Shown: positions 26,287 to 34,934, counted from the stretch's first letter. The stretch is DNA of 64,000 bases from Streptomyces achromogenes (GCF_030816715.1 NZ_JAUSYH010000001.1:8680001-8744000); one strand, 5' to 3'. Notes: generated by a model not told the origin, from the sequence alone. Translations and numbers: made by a program.

Positions 26287-26697
26287 ATGGAGATCGTGTC
26301 GTCCCGGAAGATCACCACGTTTCTGATGTTCGAGGGGAACGCCGAAGACGCGATGACCTTCTACATCTCGCTCTTCGATGACGCCGAGGTGGTCAGCATC
26401 AGCCGCTACGGAGCCGCGGGCCCTGGCAAGGAGGGGAGCGTGCAGCACGCGACCTTTGCACTCGCCGGTGAGCAGTTCATGTGCATCGACAGTCCGGTGA
26501 AGCACGACTTCACCTTCACGCCCGCGGTCTCGCTCTTCGTCCAGTGTCAGGACGAAGCCGAGTTGGACCGCCTCTTCGCGGCCCTGGCCGAGCAAGGAGC
26601 CGTGCTCATGCCGCTGGGAGACTACGGCTTCAGCCCCAAGTTCGGCTGGGTCAACGACCGGTTCGGCGTCTCCTGGCAGCTGAACCTGCCCGCGTGA
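26287..26697 (+). CDS. PhnB-like VOC-superfamily protein
   Basis: A 136-aa protein of the 3-demethylubiquinone methyltransferase/PhnB group of the vicinal-oxygen-chelate fold: ITTFLMFEGNAEDAMTFYIS, FALAGEQFMCIDSPV, ALAEQGAVLMPLGDYGF and FGVSWQLNLP. No activity can be inferred. The start at MEIVSS follows GAAGGAG with 9-nt spacing; an upstream GTG would place the ribosome site too close. Confidence 0.85.
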   Translation: MEIVSSRKITTFLMFEGNAEDAMTFYISLFDDAEVVSISRYGAAGPGKEGSVQHATFALAGEQFMCIDSPVKHDFTFTPAVSLFVQCQDEAELDRLFAALAEQGAVLMPLGDYGFSPKFGWVNDRFGVSWQLNLPA

Positions 26698-26724
26698 GCA
26701 GTCGTCTCGATCGGTCCCGATTCG

Positions 26725-27321
26725 TCAGCGGGCGATGGAGACGGCGAAGGGTGCGAACCCGCTGGAACGGATCACGTGCGGCACGAACAGGATCGCGGCC
26801 TCCGTGGCCCGCGCGGATTCGATGCCGCCGAGGTCGGTGATCCACTCAAAGCGCCAGCCGAGGTCCGCGAGCAGCCCGCGGACGACCTGCTTGGCCTGCG
26901 GGCTCTCGCCGGAGAGGAAGACGGTCGGCGGCTGGGCGAGCGCGGCGGGCGCCGTCATCACCGTGTAGAGCATGGTGTTGAGCGTCTTGACGACGTGTGT
27001 GCGGGGGAGTGTCTCCTGGAGTCGCTCCGCGAGGCTCGAGCCGGGATGGAGCAGTGCAGTCGGCAGCCCGTCCGGTCCGTCGACGGTGGCGTTGGAGACG
27101 TCCGCCAGGATCTTGTCGCGCAGTTCCTCGCGCAGCGCAGCGAGCCGCTCGAGCGAGCCGGCGCCCGGCGTGGCGTTGACCACGATCTGCGCTGTCCGGA
27201 CGGCCTCCGCGGACGATTCCGGTGAGCGGCCCGGCACGGTCACTTCGTGTCCCGCCCGGGTCAGCGCCGCGGCCAGGCCGCCGCCGACGCGGCCGTTGCC
27301 GAGCACAGTGATCTTGCTCAA
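26725..27321 (-). CDS. NADPH-dependent F420 reductase-like protein
   Basis: A 198-aa Rossmann protein: ITVLGNGRVGGGLAAALTRA (residues 4-23), NADP-type VPGRSPES, VVNATPGAGSLERL, and THVVKTLNTMLYTVM typical of the F420-dependent NADP reductase group. It lies 70 nt from a phosphatase-like gene on the same strand, and both face a LysR gene, suggesting a small regulated unit. Confidence 0.85.
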   Translation of the reverse strand: MSKITVLGNGRVGGGLAAALTRAGHEVTVPGRSPESSAEAVRTAQIVVNATPGAGSLERLAALREELRDKILADVSNATVDGPDGLPTALLHPGSSLAERLQETLPRTHVVKTLNTMLYTVMTAPAALAQPPTVFLSGESPQAKQVVRGLLADLGWRFEWITDLGGIESARATEAAILFVPHVIRSSGFAPFAVSIAR

Positions 27322-27391
27322 TGTGATCCAGTCCTTCCGTTGTCCGGGGTGCCCATGGGGTGGCCATGGGGGGCGAGGGGGGGCGAGGGGG

Positions 27392-28237
27392 TCAGCGGCC
27401 GAGCGTGGCTACGGCGGCGGTGTGCATGGCGGGCGCAGCGGCCAGGAAGCTCTCGCTCTGCGGGGTCCAGGGACGGCCCTCCACGTCGGAGATGCGTCCC
27501 CCGGCCTCGGTGACGAGCAGCGCGCCGGGCAGCAGATCCGCGCGGGCTCCGGCGAACTGCCAGAACGCGTCGATCCGGCCGGCCGCCACATGCAGCAGAT
27601 GCAGGGTGGCGGGCACGGCCGTGCGCACCACGAGCGCGTCCAGCAGCATCGCGGTGATCGACGCCCCGATGCGGCGCACGACCTCCTCGGGCTCGTCCGG
27701 CCTCGCCTGGCTCGTGGCCACGATGCTCAGGCCGAGGTCCGCAGTCGGGGAGACGCGCAGCGGACGGCCGTCGACACGGGCTCCTGCGCCGGCGAGCGCG
27801 GTGTACGTCTCCCCGGTCGACGGCAGGTGGACCGCGGTGAGCACCGGCAGGTTGTCGCGCACGAGGGTGGCGGTGACCGCCCACTCCGGCAGCGCGTGCA
27901 GATGGTTGACGTTGCCCTCGGCCGGATCGACGACCCACCACTCGCCCGGGGGCAGAGCGCCGCCCTCGAGTTCCTCCTCCACCCAGCGGGCGTTCGGGCG
28001 CAGCTGAGAGAGGCGGGGGCGCAGGATACCGAGAGCCAGGTCGTCGTTGACGGCCAGCGCGCGCATGAGCTCCTCGCGGGTCTCGTGGCGGACGACGTCG
28101 CCGAAGCGCTCGCGCAGTGCCGAGGCCGCGTCGCGTACGGCGTCCGCGGTCCGCGCCAGTATCTCGGCGTCATCGGCGGAAACGGCGGGTGTGGCGGGGA
28201 CGGCGCGTGTGGCGGGGACGGCGGGTGTTGCGGGCAT
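27392..28237 (-). CDS. Inositol monophosphatase-family protein with altered metal motif
   Basis: A 281-aa protein of the IMPase fold. The usual DPxDGTxN metal-binding loop reads DPAEGNVN, so the second Asp is Glu and the Thr is Asn. The EE pair before it (WVEEEL) and the C-terminal Asp region (AGARADLLPGALLVTEAGG) remain recognisable. Residues 2-19 are a low-complexity repeat (PATPAV/PATRAV), encoded by an 18-bp tandem repeat at about 28187-28236. It may hydrolyse a sugar or nucleotide phosphate or may have lost activity. Divergent from the LysR gene. Confidence 0.8.
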   Translation of the reverse strand: MPATPAVPATRAVPATPAVSADDAEILARTADAVRDAASALRERFGDVVRHETREELMRALAVNDDLALGILRPRLSQLRPNARWVEEELEGGALPPGEWWVVDPAEGNVNHLHALPEWAVTATLVRDNLPVLTAVHLPSTGETYTALAGAGARVDGRPLRVSPTADLGLSIVATSQARPDEPEEVVRRIGASITAMLLDALVVRTAVPATLHLLHVAAGRIDAFWQFAGARADLLPGALLVTEAGGRISDVEGRPWTPQSESFLAAAPAMHTAAVATLGR

Positions 28238-28359
28238 GACGGAACTCCCATCGGGACGGGGATGAGGTCGACCGGGCGGCAGTCCTGGTGTGGTGCGCCC
28301 GTACCTCGACGTTAGGATCCGCGGTCATTAACAGCAAGTGCATGTAAAACACGGATAAC

Positions 28360-29286
28360 ATGACTCCCATGCAACTGGATCTGAACCTGCTCGCCGCGCT
28401 CGACGCCCTTCTGGAAGAAGGCAGCGTGGCCGGCGCGGCCGAACGCCTGCACGTCACCGCCCCCGCGATGAGCCGGAGTCTCGGCCGGATCCGGCGCACG
28501 ACGGGGGATCAGATCCTGGTGCGCACAGGGCGCACGATGACGCCGACGCCGTACGCCATAGCCGTCCGGGAGCAGGTCCACGACCTGCTGCAGCAGGTCC
28601 AGGGCGTGCTGGCGCCCAGTCGTGAACTCGACCTCGCGACGCTGGAACGCACCTTCACGCTGCGCTGGCACGACGCGCTCGTCGCCCACGCCGGCCCCGC
28701 CTTCCTGGCGGCCGTGCGCGAGCAGGCGCCGGGAGTACGGCTGCGCTTCCTGGCGGAGTCCAGCGTCGACACTCCCGAACTGCGCCGAGGCGAGGTCGAC
28801 CTCGCCGCGAACGCCGCCCGCCCCACCGCACCCGAGATCCGCGCCGAACGAGTGGCCGAGACCATGCACGTCATCGCCGTGCGTCGGGACCACCCGCTCA
28901 CACATGCCGAGACCGTCACCGCAGCGCACTACGCGGCGGCCGACCACATCGGCGTCTCACGCCGGGGAAGGCTCTCCAATGTCCTCGACGACACCCTCGC
29001 CGCTCTCGGTCTGACCCGACGCGTGGTGGCGACGGCGCCCACCGAAGGAGCCGCGTTCACCTTCGTGCAGAACTCCGACCTGCTGGTCACCGTCCCGGAG
29101 TCCACCGCGCGCCCGGCAGCCGCACAGCTCGGTCTGACCCTGCTCCCGCTGCCCCTCGACCTGCCGCCGGCCTCGGTCTACTTGTCATGGCACCAGCGCT
29201 ACGACACCGACCCCGCACACCGGTGGCTGCGCGACCTGGCGCGTACCGCCCTGGCCGAGCCGCCGGCCGGCCGGGCGGCACCCTGA
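28360..29286 (+). CDS. LysR-family transcriptional regulator
   Basis: A 308-aa regulator with an N-terminal winged helix (QLDLNLLAALDALLEEGSVA and AAERLHVTAPAMSRSLGRI, residues 5-49) and a periplasmic-binding-like effector domain. It is divergent from the IMPase and F420-reductase-like genes, so it probably activates or represses them; the 122-nt intergenic region has an A/T-rich patch suited to a LysR box. An alternative start nine bases on (MQLDLN) is possible; neither has a good ribosome site. Confidence 0.9.
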   Translation: MTPMQLDLNLLAALDALLEEGSVAGAAERLHVTAPAMSRSLGRIRRTTGDQILVRTGRTMTPTPYAIAVREQVHDLLQQVQGVLAPSRELDLATLERTFTLRWHDALVAHAGPAFLAAVREQAPGVRLRFLAESSVDTPELRRGEVDLAANAARPTAPEIRAERVAETMHVIAVRRDHPLTHAETVTAAHYAAADHIGVSRRGRLSNVLDDTLAALGLTRRVVATAPTEGAAFTFVQNSDLLVTVPESTARPAAAQLGLTLLPLPLDLPPASVYLSWHQRYDTDPAHRWLRDLARTALAEPPAGRAAP

Positions 29287-29394
29287 CGACAACGGCCTGC
29301 GAGCCTGGCCCGGTCCGCCGACACCCCGTCCGGGACCGACACACTGCTGGTGAGCGCATATGCCCGTCCCGGTCGAGGTCCGTCTTTACAACGG

Positions 29395-29515
29395 ATCTCG
29401 CCCGGAGCGGGAATGAGGCGAAGCTGAGCGCCGCCATGTAGGAGGTGGCGGTGTTGTCGTATCCGGTGGTGATGCCACGGAAGCCCTCGAGCTGGTCGCA
29501 GCGGCGTACGACGAC
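29395..29515 (-). pseudogene. IS5-family transposase C-terminal fragment
   Basis: The reverse strand reads RRCDQLEGFRGITTGYD followed by NTATSYMAALSFASF, the familiar end of IS5-type transposases (RFR/LRGIATRYDKTATSY pattern). No start, no catalytic core. The remainder of 29287-29778 carries only the promoter region of the DGPF gene. Confidence 0.75.
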
Positions 29516-29689
29516 GTCGCGTCGGTGCGCGCGCCGCGCCGCGCCTCGACCGCAACCGTGAACCGCACCCGTTGACCCGCCGACCGCCACCAGCCGGTGC
29601 ACGGTCGCCGCGGCCGCGGAGGCGCTGGGGGGAACCGGGTTGCTGCGGGCTCGTCGCTCGGCGGCCGCTAAGTTTTTCGTGGAATTCCC

Positions 29690-29720
29690 TGTCGAGGATG
29701 TCGAAAACGCCGAGCGTGCT
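29690..29720 (+). promoter_or_regulatory. Candidate ECF42 promoter, tandem TGTCGA
   Basis: TGTCGA occurs twice, at 29690-29695 and 29699-29704, upstream of the DGPF/ECF42 pair; CGAGCGTG follows at 29711. As I recall, ECF42 sigma factors use a TGTCGA -35 element and a short C-G-rich -10. Two overlapping -35 choices upstream of the pair suggest autoregulation by the sigma factor. Confidence 0.45.
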
Positions 29721-29778
29721 TCTACCTACCTGTGACGGCCCCCGTCCGGGGCGGCCACGACGATCGAGGAGCAGAACC

Positions 29779-30180
29779 ATGAAGTACATGCTGCTGATGC
29801 AGTTCAGCGAGAAGAATGTCGACTTCCCCAAGCTCGACGAGTGGAAGCCCGAGGAGATCCAGGCCCACATCCAGTTCATGAAGGAGACCAACGCCGGCCT
29901 CACCGACGCCGGCGAACTGGTCGACGCCCAGGGCCTGGCCATGCCGGAGACCGCCCGGATCGTGCGCTCCCACAGCGGCGGCGCGCCGGTCGTCACCGAG
30001 GGCCCCTTCCCGGAGTCCAAGGAGTGGGTGGCCGGCTGGTGGATCGTGGACTGCGACACCGAGCAGCGGGCCATCGAGATCGCCGCCGCCGTCTCCGCCG
30101 CCCCCGGCCCGGGTGGACGGCCGCTCAACATGCCGATCGAGGTACGCCAGATCATGGCGATCCCGCCCACGGAGCTGTGA
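29779..30180 (+). CDS. YCII/DGPF-domain protein (ECF42 partner)
   Basis: A 133-aa ferredoxin-like-fold protein: MKYMLLMQFSEKNVDF, IQFMKETNAGL, VTEGPFPESKEWVAGWWIVD (the DGPF-type motif, here EGPFPESKE) and IEVRQIMAIPP at the end. DGPF proteins are conserved partners of ECF42 sigma factors, and here the sigma gene starts 10 nt after this stop. They are thought to act in the response controlled by the sigma factor; the activity is unknown. Confidence 0.9.
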   Translation: MKYMLLMQFSEKNVDFPKLDEWKPEEIQAHIQFMKETNAGLTDAGELVDAQGLAMPETARIVRSHSGGAPVVTEGPFPESKEWVAGWWIVDCDTEQRAIEIAAAVSAAPGPGGRPLNMPIEVRQIMAIPPTEL

Positions 30181-30190
30181 ACATCTCCGT

Positions 30191-31444
30191 ATGACGGCTT
30201 TCGAACCAACCGTCGACGACCTGCTGCGCACGCTGGCGCCGCAGGTCGTCGGCGTGCTCACCCGCCGCTACGGGGATTTCACCGCCGCCGAGGACGCCGT
30301 CCAGGAGGCCCTGCTGGACGCCGCCAGGCAGTGGCCGGCCGAGGGCGTGCCGCGCAACCCGCGCGGCTGGCTGATTCAGGTCGCCACACGCCGGATGACC
30401 GAGCAGGTCCGCAGCGAGCAGGCACGCCGCCGACGCGAGGAACTGGTGGCCGGTCAGGTCCCGGCCGACCGGCGGTCCGCACCCGGGGCCGACGCCGGGA
30501 CCGAGGGCGCGCACGACGACACCCTCGCGCTGCTGTTCCTGTGCTGCCACCCTGTGCTGTCGCCGGCCTCGAAGATCGCACTCACACTCCGCTCGGTCGG
30601 CGGGTTGACCACGGGTGAGATCGCCGCGGCGTTCCTGGTCCCCGAGGCCACCATGGGCCAGCGGATCAGCCGGGCCAAGCATCGGATCAAGGACTCCGGG
30701 GTGCCGTTCCGGATGCCGGACGGTGCCGAGTGGCCGGCTCGCCTGGACGCGGTGCTGCACGTTCTCTACCTGATCTTCAACGAGGGGTACGCCAGCAGCA
30801 CCGGCGCCGCGTTGCGGCGCGTCGAACTCTCCCGGGAGGCGATCCGCCTCACCAGGGCCGTCCACACGCTGCTGCCGGACAGCGCCGAGGTGGCCGGCCT
30901 GCTCGCGCTGATGTTGCTCACCGAGGCGCGCGGGCCCGCCCGTACCGGCCCGGACGGCGAACTCGTCCCGCTCGCCGAGCAGGACCGCGGCCGATGGGAC
31001 ACCGCCGCGATCGCCGAGGGCGTCTCGCTGATCACCGCCGCCCTGCCGCGCGGTCCGGTCGGCCCGTACCAGGTGCAGGCGGCGATCGCGGCCGTCCATG
31101 ACGAGGCGCCCACCGCCGCCGAGACCGACTGGCCGCAGATCCTCGCCCTGTACGGGGTGCTCGCCCGCATCTCCGACAACCCGCTGATCATCCTGAACCG
31201 GGCGGTCGCCATCGCCATGGTGGACGGCCCGGCCACCGGCCTTGCCCTGCTCGCCGACCCGCCCCCCGCGCTCACCGGCCACCACCGGCTGTACGCGGTC
31301 CGCGCCCATCTGCACGAACTCGCCGGGGACCAGGAGGCCGCCGTCGCCGACTACCGCACCGCCGCCCGTCGCACCGCCAGCCTCCTGGAGCGGCACCACC
31401 TCAGCCTGTGCGCCGCCCGACTGGCCGCGCAGACGGGAAAGTGA
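30191..31444 (+). CDS. ECF42-group RNA polymerase sigma factor
   Basis: A 417-aa ECF sigma factor. Sigma2 (YGDFTAAEDAVQEALLDAAR, about residues 28-47) and sigma4 (LTTGEIAAAFLVPEATMGQR, about residues 139-158) are followed by a long C-terminal TPR-like domain of about 200 residues (LDAVLHVLYLIFNEGY, NPLIILNRAVAIAM, DYRTAARRTAS) with no anti-sigma gene nearby. That architecture defines ECF42, in which the C-terminal extension is needed for activity. It is transcribed with the DGPF partner. Confidence 0.93.
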   Translation: MTAFEPTVDDLLRTLAPQVVGVLTRRYGDFTAAEDAVQEALLDAARQWPAEGVPRNPRGWLIQVATRRMTEQVRSEQARRRREELVAGQVPADRRSAPGADAGTEGAHDDTLALLFLCCHPVLSPASKIALTLRSVGGLTTGEIAAAFLVPEATMGQRISRAKHRIKDSGVPFRMPDGAEWPARLDAVLHVLYLIFNEGYASSTGAALRRVELSREAIRLTRAVHTLLPDSAEVAGLLALMLLTEARGPARTGPDGELVPLAEQDRGRWDTAAIAEGVSLITAALPRGPVGPYQVQAAIAAVHDEAPTAAETDWPQILALYGVLARISDNPLIILNRAVAIAMVDGPATGLALLADPPPALTGHHRLYAVRAHLHELAGDQEAAVADYRTAARRTASLLERHHLSLCAARLAAQTGK

Positions 31445-31528
31445 GCCACCGGTCGACCTCGGTGGGACCACACAGTCGCTGACGTCCGCGGACCAGGGCA
31501 CCTGCGATCGCAAGCGACTCGGCCCGGG

Positions 31529-31726
31529 TCACTGCAGGTGGTCGATGCCGCCACGCACGCCGTCCGGAAGGTGGTGGCGAAGCAGGTGGTCCGGTGCGTA
31601 GGAGCGGTCGTGCACGAGGTGATCAGTGAGGAAATCGCGCTCCGCCGCCGAGAGTTCGAAATCGCGGCTCAACGCGACCCGAAGTCCGCAAAGCCGGCAG
31701 GGGGACTGCCAGGCAATACCTGCCAG
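31529..31726 (-). CDS. Small unrecognised protein or fragment
   Basis: About 65 codons with good codon bias: SPCRLCGLRVALSRDFELSA, then ERDFLTDHLVHDRSYAPDHL. The CRLCGL pair could bind metal. There is no ATG or GTG close to the point where protein-like sequence begins (a CTG at 31724-31726 is possible), so this may be the end of a truncated gene. The family is unknown. The rest of 31445-31914 holds no gene. Confidence 0.3.
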   Translation of the reverse strand: MAGIAWQSPCRLCGLRVALSRDFELSAAERDFLTDHLVHDRSYAPDHLLRHHLPDGVRGGIDHLQ

Positions 31727-31914
31727 TGAAAAGGCGGCGGGAACAGCCGGCCAGGCGGGTCGTCGAAGGCGACGGCGATGCCGTCGAGGTGGAGAAGAAG
31801 GAGACCCGCCCGCGGGTATCGCCCCCACCCGCGATTGACTGTGCATGGTGTGCCTTGAGGGGCCGGGGCTAGGCTCGTGGGTGATCACGGTTACCGACGA
31901 GGGGGTTTCGAGGT

Positions 31915-32457
31915 ATGAGCGGGAGAGTGACGGCGGTCAGCAGCAACGGGGCGTACTCGTTCACCAAGCCGAACCGGGACAGCGTCAGATTGCTCGCCGG
32001 ACTCGGTGTGGAGGGGGACGTGCACGCCGGTGTGACGGTCAAGCACCGCTCGCGCGTGGCGCAGGATCCCACCCAGCCGAATCTGCGCCAGGTCCACCTC
32101 ATTCATGAAGAGCTCTTCGCCGAGGTCGGCGAAGACGGATTCCAAGTGGCGCCGGGCGAACTCGGCGAGAACATCACCACACGCGGCATCGATCTGCTCG
32201 GTCTGCCGGTCGGCACACTCCTGCGCATCGGCGAGTCCGCGGTCCTGGAAGTCACCGGCCTCCGCAATCCGTGCCTGCAGATCGACAACTTCCAGAACGG
32301 GTTGCTGAAGCAGGTCGTCGGCCGCGACGAGGCCGGGAACATCGTGCGCAAAGCCGGAATCATGAGCATCGTGAGGGAAGGAGGCGTGGTGCGCCCTGGT
32401 GACACGGTCGAAATGGAACTTCCCAACGGTCCGCACCGACCCCTGGACCGGGTCTGA
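31915..32457 (+). CDS. MOSC-domain protein
   Basis: A 180-aa protein of the MOSC superfamily (molybdenum-cofactor sulfurase C-terminal, YiiM type): GLGVEGDVHAGVTVKHRSRV near residue 28, LRQVHLIHEELFAEV, PGELGENITTRGIDL and NPCLQIDNFQNGL with the conserved Cys near residue 120. YiiM-type proteins help reduce N-hydroxylated compounds using Moco. Monocistronic; the gene starts about 40 nt after a TAGGCT box. Confidence 0.9.
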   Translation: MSGRVTAVSSNGAYSFTKPNRDSVRLLAGLGVEGDVHAGVTVKHRSRVAQDPTQPNLRQVHLIHEELFAEVGEDGFQVAPGELGENITTRGIDLLGLPVGTLLRIGESAVLEVTGLRNPCLQIDNFQNGLLKQVVGRDEAGNIVRKAGIMSIVREGGVVRPGDTVEMELPNGPHRPLDRV

Positions 32458-32535
32458 CCAGCTTCCCGGGTGGACCGTGACGTGACGACGGCCGCGCGTG
32501 TCCTCGAGATGTGAAGATCAAGCAGTCCCGCGCGG

Positions 32536-32856
32536 TCATGGCTCATCATGCACGAAGCGTCCTGGCCGGACGCACGACCAAACCTGTGTGCGCACCGAGG
32601 GCATTGCCGCGCGGTTCCGCCTCCAGCGGAGCATAAAAGGGGCGAAGTCGACGACGGGTGCCGGTGGGGCGAAGCGATCGGGCGACATCCCCAACCACTC
32701 GGCGAGTTGGACCACGGCCAGACCCTCTTGGGTATCGATGAAGTAGGTGAGATCTATCTCGTTGGGACCTAGGGCCGCCAGGTTCGCACCGATGTCCCAG
32801 CCACGCAGGACTTGGTCCTCGGCGAGGCTCCGCGCCGACTCGATGAGGCCTGCGAA
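32536..32856 (-). pseudogene. N-terminally truncated gene, family not recognised
   Basis: An open reverse-strand frame of 106 codons with clear protein character: SARSLAEDQVLRGWDIGANL, IDLTYFIDTQEGLAVVQLAE and WLGMSPDRFAPPAPVVDFAP. A stop codon lies just upstream and there is no start codon before the conserved-looking part, so the N-terminus has been lost. An IS630-like fragment lies 85 nt away and may mark the break. Confidence 0.45.
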
Positions 32857-32940
32857 TCAGCGGAACGGCCTGACGCGTCGATCAAGCCCTGCTGATGCAG
32901 TATCAGCTCGGCTGGTCCAGTCAGCCGCCGAGGGTCTGCC

Positions 32941-33051
32941 GGGTATGCGCAAGGGGGACTGACCGACGAACGGCGGTCCTTCCGCGAGAAGTTGAGGATG
33001 GAGGCGGCCGAGCGGTTCAGGCAGGACGAAGAGAACCCGGTCATCGAGTGA
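32941..33051 (+). pseudogene. IS630-family transposase N-terminal fragment
   Basis: The frame YAQGGLTDERRSFREKLRME then AAERFRQDEENPVIE ends in a stop. It matches the first 40 residues of IS630-like transposases common in Streptomyces (MRYAQGGGLT... RVEAAERF... VI) just before their helix-turn-helix. No downstream transposase sequence remains. Confidence 0.6.
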
Positions 33052-33070
33052 CAGAACGAAATCCCCTTGC

Positions 33071-33098
33071 CTAATGGTCAAGAACTGTTGACCATTAG
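33071..33098. promoter_or_regulatory. Operator of the ArsR-MFS operon
   Basis: A perfect 11-bp inverted repeat, CTAATGGTCAA and TTGACCATTAG, with a 6-bp spacer, ending 4 nt before the regulator's ATG. It is AT-richer than its surroundings and TTGACC could serve as a -35. Binding here would block the promoter or start site, indicating autoregulation. Confidence 0.75.
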
Positions 33099-33102
33099 AG
33101 TC

Positions 33103-33642
33103 ATGCCTACCGATGATCTTCCCGACACGTTCCAGGTCACCACCGACGAGCAGCTACGTGCCGTCTCCAATCTCACGCGTCACCGGATCATGGCCACGCT
33201 CCGCTTCGAGCCCGCGACGATCACGCAGATCGCCGAGCGCGTGGGCCTCGCGAAGGGGAGTTCCAGCTACCACGTACGACTGCTCGAACGGGCCGGCCTG
33301 GTGAAGGTGGTGCGAACGCGGAAGGTCCGGGGCGTCACGGAGCGGTACTACGCAATGGCCGCGCGGGCGATCGTGCTGCCGGATCCGGGCGACGGAGGAC
33401 CCGATGTGCTGATGCGGCATGCGGTGGCCGACCTGGAGGCAGCGCCGGCGGAAGGCGGGCGGCACGTACGGATGGCGCATCTGCGGCTCACCGAGGAGCA
33501 GTTCGCGGAGCTGGGGGTGCGGCTGGAGGCGCTGGCGGACGAGTACCGGGAGCTGTCCGATCCGTCGCTGCCGGACGCGTCACTCGTCTTCGCACTGTTT
33601 CACCCGGCACCGCGCGAGCAGGCCGAAGGCGACGCCAAGTGA
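33103..33642 (+). CDS. ArsR-type winged-helix regulator
   Basis: A 179-aa regulator with an ArsR/HTH_20-type DNA-binding domain: LRAVSNLTRHRIMATLRFEP, TQIAERVGLAKGSSSYHVRL (recognition helix) and VRGVTERYYAMAARAI. There are no metal-binding cysteines, so it is of the non-metal class. Its last codons overlap the GTG of the transporter gene, so regulator and efflux pump are co-translated. The perfect palindrome before its start codon is the likely operator. Confidence 0.9.
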   Translation: MPTDDLPDTFQVTTDEQLRAVSNLTRHRIMATLRFEPATITQIAERVGLAKGSSSYHVRLLERAGLVKVVRTRKVRGVTERYYAMAARAIVLPDPGDGGPDVLMRHAVADLEAAPAEGGRHVRMAHLRLTEEQFAELGVRLEALADEYRELSDPSLPDASLVFALFHPAPREQAEGDAK

Positions 33643-34934
33643 CCCCAGCCGTTCGGAAGTTGCCGGCCGGGTTCGGACGGCTGTGGACCGCGCAGTCCGT
33701 GTCCTCGCTCGGTGACGGGGTGTCGCATGCCGCATTGCCCCTGCTCGCGCTGGCGTTGACGCGGAACCCGATGGCGCTCGCCGTCGTCACGGCCGCCGGG
33801 ACGCTGCCGTGGCTGCTCTTCGGGGTGCTCGGCGGTGCGCTGGTGGACCGCTGGGACCGTCGGCGCACGATGTGGGTCGCGGACGCGGCGCGTGCGGTGC
33901 TGCTCGCGATACCGGCGGCATTGGCCGCGCTCGACATGCTGAGCATCCCACTGCTCGCGGCCGTCGCCTTCCTGCTCGGCCTCGGCGGACTTTTCTTCGA
34001 CACGGCGGCCACGGCCTATCTGCCGGATCTGCTCGGCCGCGACCCAGCGCTCCTGGAGCGTGCCAACTCCCGCCTGCGCGGCACCCAGACGGCCGCGTCC
34101 GGCTTCGCGGGGCCGCCCGCGGGCAGTGCCCTGCTCGCGCTCGGGCGGGCGTTTCCGCTGCTCGCCGACGCGGTGTCGTTCGCGTTCTCCGCACTGCTCG
34201 TACGGTCGCTGCCTGCCACACCCCGGCCCGTACCGCAGGCCCGTGAGTCGCTGTTGCGGCAGGCGCGGGCCGGTGCCTCGTACGTATTCCAGGATCGGTT
34301 GCTGCTCGGGCTCGCGCTGCGTCCGGCGGTGGGGAACATCGCCTTCCTCGCCGTGGAGACCGTACTCGTCCTCTTCGCGCACGATCGTCTCGGCATCGAG
34401 ACCTTCGGCTTCGGCCTGCTGCTCACGGCGGAGGCCACCGGCGGTCTGCTCGGAGCGGGCATCGCCTCCCTCCTCGGCCGACGACTCGGCACCGGCACCG
34501 CACTGACCTCCACGGCGGCAGTCGAGGGACTCGCCATCCTGGGTCTTGCCGTCGCCCCGAACCCCTACTGCGCCGGCCTCGCGCTCGCCGTCTGCGGAGC
34601 GGGCATGGGTGCCACGATGGTGCTCGGCCCCTCCCTCCGACAGGCGATCGTCCCCGCCCACCTGATGGGCCGGGTCGCCTCCACCTCCCGCATGCTCGCC
34701 ATGTGCGCCGCCCCGTTCGGCGCCTTCCTCGGCGGCTCGCTGGCCACTGCCTACGGCGCACGCACCCCGCTCTTCACCGCCGCCGGCCTCCTCCTCGCCA
34801 TGACAGCCGTAACGGCGACCATGACCAGCAATCGCCGGGTCGAGGCGGCGCTGCGTGCCGCCGAGTCCGCCGGGGGTCCAGATCACCCGGTATCCGGGGA
34901 TCCTGCCCAAGAGAGCGCGTCCGGCTTGTTGTGA
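33639..34934 (+). CDS. MFS transporter (NreB/Bmr3-type drug efflux)
   Basis: A 431-aa membrane protein of about 12 helices. The N-terminus FGRLWTAQSVSSLGDGVSHA and the loop GGALVDRWDRRRTMWVADAA (about residues 61-80) are typical of MFS_3/enterobactin-exporter-like permeases found with ArsR or TetR regulators. It starts at GTG overlapping the regulator's stop codon. The substrate is unknown; export of a toxic small molecule is likely. Confidence 0.88.
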   Translation: MTPAVRKLPAGFGRLWTAQSVSSLGDGVSHAALPLLALALTRNPMALAVVTAAGTLPWLLFGVLGGALVDRWDRRRTMWVADAARAVLLAIPAALAALDMLSIPLLAAVAFLLGLGGLFFDTAATAYLPDLLGRDPALLERANSRLRGTQTAASGFAGPPAGSALLALGRAFPLLADAVSFAFSALLVRSLPATPRPVPQARESLLRQARAGASYVFQDRLLLGLALRPAVGNIAFLAVETVLVLFAHDRLGIETFGFGLLLTAEATGGLLGAGIASLLGRRLGTGTALTSTAAVEGLAILGLAVAPNPYCAGLALAVCGAGMGATMVLGPSLRQAIVPAHLMGRVASTSRMLAMCAAPFGAFLGGSLATAYGARTPLFTAAGLLLAMTAVTATMTSNRRVEAALRAAESAGGPDHPVSGDPAQESASGLL

